A DNA stretch of 64,000 bases from JANMJD01 sp963847945 (GTDB taxonomy: Bacteria; Actinomycetota; Acidimicrobiia; Acidimicrobiales; Ilumatobacteraceae), in the NCBI GenBank assembly GCA_963847945.1, contig CAWKBX010000009.1, positions 496,001 through 560,000 of the forward strand, read 5' to 3'. Numbering within the stretch: position 1 is the stretch's first letter; each line of letters begins with the position of its first letter. Under the pieces are notes generated by a model. It was not told where the DNA came from. It searched no databases and was given only the letters and a program-made list of their open reading frames with translations. Shown piece by piece: positions 51,445 through 57,740 of this stretch. Position numbers and translations under genes: made by a program.

Positions 51445-52320
51445 ATGCAGGTCCATCTCATCGACGGCACATACGAGCTGTTCCGTCAGCACTACGGCCA
51501 GGCCGCCCGCCACGCCGATATCGGCCCGTACGACGGGGTTGTCGGCGTGCTCGGATCGACCCTGCAACTGCTCGGCGAGGGCGCCACCCACATCGGTGTC
51601 GCCTCGGATCATGTGATCGAAAGCTTCCGTAACGACCTATGGGCCGGGTACAAGTCGAGCGAGGGCATGGCCCCTGAGCTGCTCGAACAGATTCCGATGA
51701 TGGAAGAGGCGATGGTGGCAATGGGCGTCGTCACCTGGGCGATGGTCGAGTACGAGGCCGACGACGCGCTCGGCGCGGCCGCCGCGGTGGCCTCGGCCGA
51801 CGAGCGGGTGGAGCGGGTGATCATCTGCACCCCCGACAAAGACCTGGGGCAGTGCATCGAAGGCACCCGGGTCGTGCAGCTCGATCGTCGCAAGGGCGAG
51901 ATCACCGACGCGGCCGGGGTGTTCACCAAGTTCGGGGTGCTGCCGGAGTCGATTCCCGACTACCTCGGCGTGGTCGGCGACACCGCCGACGGCTTCCCCG
52001 GGCTGGCCGGCTGGGGGGCCAAAAGTGCCTCGTCGGTGCTCGGCCGCTATCGCCACCTCGAAGACATCCCGACATCGGCCAAGGACTGGGACATCATGGG
52101 CCTGCGCGGGGCCGAGAAGCTGTCGGCGACGCTGCGCCAGGACTTCGAGCTGGCCGTGCTCTTTCGACGAATCGCCACGGTCGAACGCGACGTGGAAGTA
52201 GGCAACGTCGACGATTGGCACTGGGCCGGGCCGACCCCGGAATTCGCCGCGATGGCCGAGCACTTGGGAGCCCCACATCTGGTCGCCCGGGCGGAGCGGA
52301 TTGCCCAACGCACCCGGTGA
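51445..52320 (+). CDS. 5'-3' exonuclease (FEN/Pol I N-terminal-type)
   Basis: The 291-residue stand-alone flap-exonuclease-type protein has acidic metal-binding motifs in HLIDGTYELFRQHYG (start), MVEYEADDALGAAAAVASAD (about 99-118), VIICTPDKDLGQCI (about 128-141) and a helix-hairpin-helix region VVGDTADGFPGLAGWGAKSA (about 171-190). Usually it forms the N-terminal domain of DNA polymerase I; actinobacteria often carry an additional stand-alone copy. Probably processes RNA primers or flaps in replication and repair. ATG 51445 is used; the in-frame GTG at 51424 would overlap the divergent gene start. Confidence 0.9.
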   Translation: MQVHLIDGTYELFRQHYGQAARHADIGPYDGVVGVLGSTLQLLGEGATHIGVASDHVIESFRNDLWAGYKSSEGMAPELLEQIPMMEEAMVAMGVVTWAMVEYEADDALGAAAAVASADERVERVIICTPDKDLGQCIEGTRVVQLDRRKGEITDAAGVFTKFGVLPESIPDYLGVVGDTADGFPGLAGWGAKSASSVLGRYRHLEDIPTSAKDWDIMGLRGAEKLSATLRQDFELAVLFRRIATVERDVEVGNVDDWHWAGPTPEFAAMAEHLGAPHLVARAERIAQRTR

Positions 52321-52339
52321 GCAGGGGTTTCGCACCCCG

Positions 52340-52463
52340 CCGGCTGTGGTGGTGGCCAGGCGATCTGCGGCACACAAACGTGACCGTTGAAGGCTGCTGT
52401 CTTCCGACCCTGACCTGATTCCCGGACGCCCGTTGCACAGGACCCGACCACCACCACACCCGG
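52340..52463 (-). ncRNA. ffs: signal recognition particle 4.5S RNA
   Basis: On the minus strand the domain IV hallmark reads CAGGTCAGGGTCGGAAGACA followed by GCAGCC. It contains the GGAA tetraloop closed by GTC/GAC, which covaries with the TCC/GGA pair of E. coli 4.5S RNA, and is followed by the GTGTGCCG segment seen there. The ends pair perfectly (TGTGGTGGTGG with CCACCACCACA). A TAGCCT -10-like box lies just upstream (52489-52484), and a GGGGT/ACCCC hairpin follows the 3' end. It binds Ffh to target membrane proteins. The tRNA-Ser/tadA neighbourhood is the usual one for ffs. Confidence 0.85.
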
Positions 52464-52547
52464 CGGGTGAGCGAAGTGGCGTCAGGCTATCGGTCCGCTA
52501 GCCTCGGTGCGCCAGCTGTAGCCGATCTTCACGACCGGTTGCTGCAA

Positions 52548-52632
52548 GGAGGGGTGCGAGAGCGGCCGATTCGGCACGCCTGGAAAGCGTGTGTGGGGAA
52601 ACTCACCGTGGGTTCAAATCCCATCCCCTCCG
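52548..52632 (+). tRNA. tRNA-Ser(GGA)
   Basis: The 85-nt class II tRNA has acceptor GGAGGGG/CCCCTCC, an anticodon arm CACGC-CTGGAAA-GCGTG with anticodon GGA (52582-52584), a long variable arm, and the T-arm GTGGGTTCAAATCCCAT. No CCA is encoded. It lies between the SRP RNA (opposite strand) and the PKD phosphatase gene. Confidence 0.95.
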
Positions 52633-52679
52633 CTGACTGATTGCTGCGGCGCGCAGTTCAGTCGTTCGAGGAGGTCCTC

Positions 52680-54422
52680 ATGCGACGTCGAATCGCAATT
52701 CCGGTGGCGGTAACGGCAGTCCTGCTTGCGGCAGGAACGACTGCGGTGTGGACGGCCGTGTCGTCTCCCGCGACCGTCGCCCCCGAGGTGGTGGTCGGCG
52801 ATCCGGCTACCACGATGGCGGCCGGTCCGGTGAAACCAATCAACGAGGTCGGCGACCCCGGTGCCGAGTTCGGCTGGAGCAGCGTCCTCAGCGCGCCTGG
52901 CTCTTTCCTCGTGCGCGACGAATCCAAGGCGCACAGCGGGCTGGCATCGTTCAAACTCGTCGTCGGTCCCGGTGGGGGCGACGCGGTGATGGACGATTCA
53001 CCGAACTGGGTTGCCGCCAGCACCGGGCCAACCTGCACCACCTCGGCGTGGGTCGCCGGGCCGATCGGGGCAACGATCCAACTGGCGTTGACCGAGTACG
53101 TCGGCGGGGTGGCCGCAGCGACGACGCAAACGCCGATCACGCTCGCCGACACCGATTGGCACCTCATCGAGACCACCCTCGCGGTGACGCCAGGCAACGC
53201 GGTCGACCTGCGCATTTTCAGCGCTGGACTGGCCGCCGGAAGCGAGTTGTGGGTCGACGATGTGACGCAGAACTGCGGCAAGGTCATCGTGCTCCAGGCC
53301 CCCATCGCCGCGCTCACCGTGGCCCCGGCGTCGGGCGTCACTCCGGTAGCGGTGACGGCCGATGCCTCGGCGTCGACTGATGTCGATGGCGACATCGCCA
53401 CCTACGCCTTCAACTGGGGCGACGGCAGCCCGGTCGAGTCGACGACCACGCCAGCGGCCGCCCACACCTACGCCGCAGTCGGTACGTTTGTCGTCACCGT
53501 GACCATCACCGACGCGGCGGGCCTCACCGCCACTGCCACCCAGTCGATCGTGACGTCCGGCCCACCCAATCTCGACCCGGTGATCGTGGCCGCCGGTGAT
53601 ATCGCCTGCGCCAACGGCGTGATGTCGAAGAGTTGCGCATCCGACCGTACGGCGAAGCTGATCGCCTCCATCGCCCCAACCCGGGTGTTTCCCCTTGGCG
53701 ATCTGCAGTATGGGCCGACGCGCACCGCGGCCGAGTTCCAGAGCGGGTACGGGCCGTACCCCGACCCCATCGCCCACCCCAGCTGGGGCGACTTCAAGGC
53801 GATCACCAGCCCGACGATCGGCAGCCACGAGTACGACGGTTTCCCGACCGCCGACGGCTACTTCGAGTACTTCAACGGCTCACCCACCGCCGATGGGCCG
53901 GCCGGCAAGCCCGACCAGGGGTACTACGCCGAGACGATCGGCACCTGGCGAGTCTTGCACCTCAACTCCCAGAAGGGCTACCAAGCCGGCGCGGCCCAAG
54001 ACAAGTGGTTGGCCGCAGAAATGGCCGCCAACCCGACGAAATGCTCGCTGATCACCTGGCATCATCCCCGGTTCTCGTCGGGTGTCCACGGCGACCAGGC
54101 CCGCGTGAACGGACTCTTCGCCACGGCCTACGCCGGGGGTGCCGATGTGCTGATGTCGGGCAACGACCACCTCTACGAGCGGTTCGGCCCGCAGAATCCG
54201 ACGGGTTCTGCCGATGCCGCCCGTGGCGTGGTGCAGTTCGTGGTCGGGTCTGGCGGCCGCAGCCTCTACAACTGGGGATCGATCAAGGCGAACTCGGCGT
54301 TCCGCGACAACACCACCTACGGCGTGTTGTCGATGACCCTGCACGACGGAAGCTACGACTGGGCCTACATCGCCGAGGATGGCACGACCTTGGATAGCGG
54401 AACGACCAACTGCACTGCATGA
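52680..54422 (+). CDS. secreted PKD-domain metallophosphoesterase
   Basis: The 580-residue exported protein has a signal/TM at about residues 5-25. A carbohydrate-binding-like beta-sandwich covers about 55-195. One PKD domain covers about 200-285 (ADASASTDVDGDIATYAFNW, WGDGSPVES, AHTYAAVGTFVVTVTITD). The calcineurin-like phosphatase domain (about 290-580) has metal-ligand motifs AAGDIACANG, FPLGDLQYGP, IGSHEYDGF, ITWHHPRFSSG and SGNDHLYERFG. It is likely an extracellular phosphatase or phosphodiesterase. The ATG at 52680 follows a strong GAGGAGG SD; the tadA ATG overlaps its 3' end by 4 nt. Confidence 0.87.
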   Translation: MRRRIAIPVAVTAVLLAAGTTAVWTAVSSPATVAPEVVVGDPATTMAAGPVKPINEVGDPGAEFGWSSVLSAPGSFLVRDESKAHSGLASFKLVVGPGGGDAVMDDSPNWVAASTGPTCTTSAWVAGPIGATIQLALTEYVGGVAAATTQTPITLADTDWHLIETTLAVTPGNAVDLRIFSAGLAAGSELWVDDVTQNCGKVIVLQAPIAALTVAPASGVTPVAVTADASASTDVDGDIATYAFNWGDGSPVESTTTPAAAHTYAAVGTFVVTVTITDAAGLTATATQSIVTSGPPNLDPVIVAAGDIACANGVMSKSCASDRTAKLIASIAPTRVFPLGDLQYGPTRTAAEFQSGYGPYPDPIAHPSWGDFKAITSPTIGSHEYDGFPTADGYFEYFNGSPTADGPAGKPDQGYYAETIGTWRVLHLNSQKGYQAGAAQDKWLAAEMAANPTKCSLITWHHPRFSSGVHGDQARVNGLFATAYAGGADVLMSGNDHLYERFGPQNPTGSADAARGVVQFVVGSGGRSLYNWGSIKANSAFRDNTTYGVLSMTLHDGSYDWAYIAEDGTTLDSGTTNCTA

Positions 54423-54889
54423 AGATGGCGCCGATGGAAGACTTCGACGCCTCGTTCATGGAGCTCGCCCTCGCCGAGGCGCGCCTCGCCCTCGGCCACG
54501 ACGACGTACCCGTCGGTGCGGTGGTCGTACGCAACGGCGAGGTCATCGCTCGGCGTCATAACGAGCGAGAACTGACCGGCGACCCCACGGCCCATGCCGA
54601 GGTGCTGGCGCTGCGCGACGCGGCGGCTGTGGTCGGGTCGTGGCGGCTCGACGAGTGCACCCTCGTGGTGACGCTGGAGCCATGCGTGATGTGCGCCGGA
54701 GCCCTGCTCAACGCCCGAATCGGCCGCTTGGTCTACGGTGCCGCCGACCTCAAGGGTGGAGCAACCGCCAGCCTCTATAACGTCAGCGCCGACCCCCGCC
54801 TGAACCACAACTTCCCTACCCGCCACGGCGTCGGGGCAGTCGAGTCGGCGACCCTACTCGAGTCGTTCTTCGCCAGCCGCCGCGGGTGA
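54419..54889 (+). CDS. tadA: tRNA-specific adenosine deaminase
   Basis: The 156-residue zinc deaminase converts A34 to inosine in tRNA-Arg(ACG). It has the HAE motif in GDPTAHAEVLALRDAA (about 54-69) and the PCVMC motif in LEPCVMCAGALLNARI (about 83-98), which form the zinc site. VPVGAVVVRNGEVIARRHNE and RHGVGAVESATLLESFF complete the fold. An ATG at 54434 (MEDF) could also initiate. It sits among tRNA-Ser genes and the SRP RNA. Confidence 0.94.
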   Translation: MKMAPMEDFDASFMELALAEARLALGHDDVPVGAVVVRNGEVIARRHNERELTGDPTAHAEVLALRDAAAVVGSWRLDECTLVVTLEPCVMCAGALLNARIGRLVYGAADLKGGATASLYNVSADPRLNHNFPTRHGVGAVESATLLESFFASRRG

Positions 54890-54964
54890 TCCGCAGATTC
54901 ACTCTGGCGGTCAACCGGCAACTCTCTTGGTTGACCCCCCACCGCGTCCGGTAGAGTGCTCAAC

Positions 54965-55052
54965 GGAAAGGTGCCCGAGCGGCCAAAGGGACACGCCTCG
55001 AAAGCGTGCGTTGTGAAAGCAACCGTGGGTTCAAATCCCACCCTTTCCGCCA
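54965..55052 (+). tRNA. tRNA-Ser(CGA), integration target
   Basis: The class II tRNA has acceptor GGAAAGG/CCTTTCC, anticodon arm CACGC-CTCGAAA-GCGTG with anticodon CGA (54999-55001), a long variable arm, T-arm GTGGGTTCAAATCCCAC and an encoded CCA (55050-55052). Everything from the anticodon stem (54992) to 55054 is perfectly repeated at 56185-56247. The gene therefore remains intact after an integration at its 3' half. Confidence 0.95.
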
Positions 55053-55054
55053 AA
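54992..55054 (+). repeat. attL-like 63-bp repeat within tRNA-Ser(CGA)
   Basis: This copy is the 3' half of the functional tRNA, starting at CACGCCTCGAAAGCG in the anticodon stem and ending AAA after the CCA. It is identical over 63 bp to 56185-56247. Confidence 0.9.
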
Positions 55055-55084
55055 CGCCTGGCTCTGCCAGGTCTGAAGAAGTTA

Positions 55085-55114
55085 CAGAAGCCCACCGGTC
55101 TCGGTGGGCTTCTG
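55085..55114. terminator. strong hairpin after tRNA-Ser(CGA)
   Basis: A perfect 13-bp stem, CAGAAGCCCACCG (55085-55097) with CGGTGGGCTTCTG (55102-55114), and a GTCT loop lie 33 nt after the tRNA. No T-run follows. It probably ends the tRNA transcript and came in with the island, because the displaced copy has a different terminator. Confidence 0.65.
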
Positions 55115-55276
55115 TCGCTTCCGGCCGATCCTTCGTTCTGTCGTGCAGATCCACATTGGAGACATGACCCTCGAGAGGCGATCGCGTCACGCATTCCTCA
55201 AGAAATGCGAGCGGCTCGCCTCGGTCGGTCTCGCAGATCTGCCAGTGAGGCGTGGCGTACACTGGGCTCCGTGACG

Positions 55277-55651
55277 ATGGTCCACACGGTCGACGAGTCG
55301 GGTCGGTATGACGGCCTGACGTTGCGCGAGGCGTTGCCGTTTGTGGTGGCCGAGATTGTCGAGGCCTTCGATCCGGTTGAGGTGGTGCTGTTCGGTTCGG
55401 TCGCTCGTGGCGATGATGGCCCTGACTCTGACCTCGATCTGCTTGTCGTCTTCGAAGAAGCAGCGCTCGTTGGTCGGAGAGCGTTGATGCGTGCGATTCG
55501 TGGTGCGATCCGGACATTCGTCCCGGTCGACATCGTCGTGGCCGATGTGGCCGAGATCGACTGTGATCGGGACTCGGTCGGCTCGGCTGTGTACTGGCCG
55601 TTGCGCGAGGGAGTCAGCGTTCATCGCCGGTCGGCGGCTCGTGTCGGCTGA
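55277..55651 (+). CDS. mntA: MNT-type nucleotidyltransferase, antitoxin of an MNT-HEPN pair
   Basis: The 124-residue minimal nucleotidyltransferase has Gly40-Ser41 in VLFGSVARGDDG and the catalytic Asp52/Asp54 in PDSDLDLLVVFE (GSx10DxD spacing exact), with the third-Asp strand PVDIVVADV. In characterised systems MntA adds AMP groups to the HepT RNase and silences it. The stop overlaps the GTG of the HEPN gene by 11 nt, so they are coupled. The start is the ATG at 55277; a GTG six bases upstream is possible. It lies within the tRNA-Ser mini-island. Confidence 0.85.
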   Translation: MVHTVDESGRYDGLTLREALPFVVAEIVEAFDPVEVVLFGSVARGDDGPDSDLDLLVVFEEAALVGRRALMRAIRGAIRTFVPVDIVVADVAEIDCDRDSVGSAVYWPLREGVSVHRRSAARVG

Positions 55652-56045
55652 CGCTGGCGAGTGGTTGGAGTTCGCGGATGCGGATTTGCGTGCTGCTCGA
55701 CTCTTGCTCGCTGACGAGGACGTGCCGAGCCGGATTGCGTGTTTCCATGCTCAGCAGGCGGCTGAGAAGGCGTTGAAGGCAGCGCTCGTCGCGGAGTCGA
55801 TTCCGTTCCGCAAGACGCATGACATCGTCGTGCTCGCTGGCCTCGGCCCAGCCCAGCTCCGTTCGGACCTGTCGACGCTCGATCTGCTCGTGCTGCAACC
55901 GTGGGCAGTCGATGGCCGCTATCCCGGTGATCTGCCTGACGCGACCGATGTCGAAGCGACCGAGGTCGTGACGATGGCGATCGCGGTGGTCGGAGCGGTG
56001 CAGGCCTGGCTCGACTCGTCGGCAGGCGGCTCTCCGAAGTTGTAA
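55641..56045 (+). CDS. hepT: HEPN-domain RNase toxin of an MNT-HEPN pair
   Basis: The 134-residue all-helical protein shows the HEPN pattern: EWLEFADADLRAARLLLADE (about 8-27), then VPSRIACFHAQQAAEKALKA with R31-x4-H36, the catalytic Rx4H motif, followed by KTHDIVVLAGL. The position after His that is Tyr in the best-studied HepT is Gln here (HAQ), so activity or self-modification may differ. It starts at a GTG inside the MNT gene and ends at the first GTTGTAAC repeat. It should cleave RNA unless modified by its partner. Confidence 0.82.
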   Translation: MSADAGEWLEFADADLRAARLLLADEDVPSRIACFHAQQAAEKALKAALVAESIPFRKTHDIVVLAGLGPAQLRSDLSTLDLLVLQPWAVDGRYPGDLPDATDVEATEVVTMAIAVVGAVQAWLDSSAGGSPKL

Positions 56046-56083
56046 CCAGTTGTAACTCGAGTCGAGCTACAACTCGTTACAAC
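56039..56083. repeat. GTTGTAAC repeat/palindrome cluster 3' of the HEPN gene
   Basis: GTTGTAAC occurs at 56039-56046 and 56049-56056, and its complement GTTACAAC at 56076-56083. The middle forms AGTTGTA-a-CTCGA-g-TCGAG-c-TACAACT (56048-56074), palindromic except for one pair. It could be a terminator-like hairpin or a recombinase/replication recognition site of the mini-island. Confidence 0.6.
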
Positions 56084-56184
56084 CTGTGGACAACGCAGCC
56101 AAATCTCACCGGGAGTAGCGCGCGTATGTCGTGCACATTCTTCCGAGTATCGCGGTGTTTGTGCTGCTCACAGGCTTTTGGGGG

Positions 56185-56247
56185 CACGCCTCGAAAGCGT
56201 GCGTTGTGAAAGCAACCGTGGGTTCAAATCCCACCCTTTCCGCCAAA
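56185..56247 (+). repeat. attR-like 63-bp repeat: orphan 3' half of tRNA-Ser(CGA)
   Basis: A perfect copy of the tRNA 3' half beginning mid-anticodon stem; no 5' half precedes it, so it is not a functional tRNA. The sequence just after it (a T-tailed terminator) probably represents the original downstream flank of the tRNA gene. Confidence 0.9.
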
Positions 56248-56531
56248 ATTGCCTCTGAACAGGGGTTACGCGAATCCGCTTCGAACGCATCCAGTGATGC
56301 GGGCGAAGCGGATCGTGGTTTTTCGGCCCGATTTGAAGTCTCCCGCGCGATATTCGCGCGATGGAGCGGGGTTTTGGGACAGCTGTTCCTTGATAACTCC
56401 TGGTAGTACTTGATGTTGTCGGTCTTCGGGGCCACGCCTCTGCGGAGTGGCCCCGGTCGCCGCGGTTCGCAGCCGGTCAACCCATTTCTCGGCTCCGACG
56501 GGAGGTCGTCGGAGGCGAACGTTGTCCAGAG
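56248..56531. other. intergenic space between attR and the Wadjet operon
   Basis: 284 bp with no coding frame I can support. It holds the terminator hairpin at 56274-56321 and AT-richer sequence than the surroundings (about 56330-56420). The 3' end of jetD faces it. Confidence 0.6.
56274..56321 (+). terminator. displaced intrinsic terminator of tRNA-Ser(CGA)
   Basis: ATCCGCTTCG (56274-56283) pairs with CGAAGCGGAT (56304-56313), with an inner GCAT/ATGC pair. The stem is followed within 4-5 nt by TTTTT. It lies 27 bp after the orphan tRNA half and probably ended the tRNA transcript before insertion. It could also serve the convergent jetD transcript in reverse. Confidence 0.65.
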
Positions 56532-57740
56532 TCAGCCCTGACGCGGTGGACCCGCAACTTCAGTCACGCCGACGAGCGTGGCGATTGCCGACCTGACCGC
56601 CCCGTAGCGGATCAGTTCTTGCTCGAGCCGCAGGTTCGCGCGTATCCGGTTGTCGCGCAGGTCGTCGTAGAGGTCACGCTCGGCTCGGGAGAGTCCGGGG
56701 AGTTCGCGGCGAACCTGGGCGACCTCCTCGCCCCACTGCCCTTCATGGGCAAAGAGGGTGGCGCGATCCATGAGCATCGACGTGACGTTCGGCAATTTCA
56801 ATCTGAGGTGGTCGAGAATCGCGAACCCGTGGGTGTCGATGTCACCCCAATAGTGGACAGGAACGGACGTGATCCACGGTGCCGCGGCGATCTTGGCGAC
56901 GTCGTATCCCTCGCCGAACACGACGATCGACCGCTCGGCCATTGGAAAGGCGAGGAAGTTGACCTGGTTCTCCGTCACGAAGACTCGCTGAACGCCCGAG
57001 AGTTCGCCGAAATCGTCGAGCGTGAGGGTGATCGGCCGGTCCTGAACACCGACGCTCACGGCGATGGCGGGATCCAGCGCTCGTATTTGCACTGTTCGAG
57101 GCGCGGACCGAAACCCGTATCGAGGTTCGAACCGGTACTCGTCGTCCCAGATGACGTCAGGCGGCAGCACTGTGTCGAGCAACGCGGACAGCAGCGGGGC
57201 GTTGCGTTCGATGAACTTGGTGTCGACCCCGTGGAGGTCGACCTGACGAACGTATATCCCTGGTCGTGGATGGGTGCGCAGCCATCCAACGATCTGAAGC
57301 AGCCGCCACCATGAGCCGGCCGCTGCTGTGGCCTCCACGGGGTGAGCAGCCACCCAGTCGACGAGTCCCGGCTCCCGCGTGCGGGTGAGCTCTACGAGGT
57401 TTCGGAACACGTCCGCTTCATCTGTCCGGCCAAGGAGGGTCGCCGCCGCCCGGAGGTCGTCGATCCACACCTCCCTCGGAATCTCATTACGGCCGATCGA
57501 GCGTGCACCCTGCACCGACGTCACAACCCGAACATCCGGCATGGCGAGCAGCGAGCGGGCCCACACGCGCACCTCGTCGTAGCGATTCAGCAGATCAGCG
57601 GGCGCTGGACGCGACAAGCGGAGTCGGTACGGGAAGATGGAAGGCGCGCCAGCGATTTCGGCGAGTACCAGCCCGCGATCCCACAGTCGCTGAACCTGTC
57701 GACAGACGTCGTCAGACGATGTCCAGGTGTTGGTCATCAC
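56532..57740 (-). CDS. jetD: Wadjet defence protein JetD, Toprim-type nuclease (DUF3322/DUF2220)
   Basis: The 402-residue protein has an N-terminal DUF3322 arm (about 1-190) and a C-terminal DUF2220/Toprim domain. The Toprim signatures are the catalytic Glu257 in RVFVTENQVNFLAFP and the D-x-D (Asp300, Asp302) in HYWGDIDTHGFAILDHL. In known Wadjet complexes JetD is the topoisomerase-VI-like nuclease that cuts extruded circular DNA. It is last in the operon; GTG 57740 overlaps the jetC stop by 4 nt (GTGA), with an ATG directly after. All key acidic residues are present, so it should be active. Confidence 0.92.
   Translation of the reverse strand: MMTNTWTSSDDVCRQVQRLWDRGLVLAEIAGAPSIFPYRLRLSRPAPADLLNRYDEVRVWARSLLAMPDVRVVTSVQGARSIGRNEIPREVWIDDLRAAATLLGRTDEADVFRNLVELTRTREPGLVDWVAAHPVEATAAAGSWWRLLQIVGWLRTHPRPGIYVRQVDLHGVDTKFIERNAPLLSALLDTVLPPDVIWDDEYRFEPRYGFRSAPRTVQIRALDPAIAVSVGVQDRPITLTLDDFGELSGVQRVFVTENQVNFLAFPMAERSIVVFGEGYDVAKIAAAPWITSVPVHYWGDIDTHGFAILDHLRLKLPNVTSMLMDRATLFAHEGQWGEEVAQVRRELPGLSRAERDLYDDLRDNRIRANLRLEQELIRYGAVRSAIATLVGVTEVAGPPRQG

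Larger units (their letters stand above)
54992..56247 (+). mobile_element. mini-island in tRNA-Ser(CGA): 63-bp direct repeats enclosing an MNT-HEPN module
   Basis: The element is defined by two perfect 63-bp copies (54992-55054 and 56185-56247), 1193 bp apart. Between them lie a terminator hairpin, the MNT and HEPN genes and a palindrome cluster. There is no integrase, transposase or relaxase gene. This is the structure left by site-specific integration into a tRNA 3' half. It may be a non-autonomous unit moved in trans, or a remnant whose integrase was deleted. Confidence 0.75.

Noticed and set aside
52548..52632. tRNA-Ser(GGA) as a second attachment site
   Set aside because: Its similarity to the 63-bp repeat is only ordinary tRNA-Ser homology; no repeated copy flanks a cargo.
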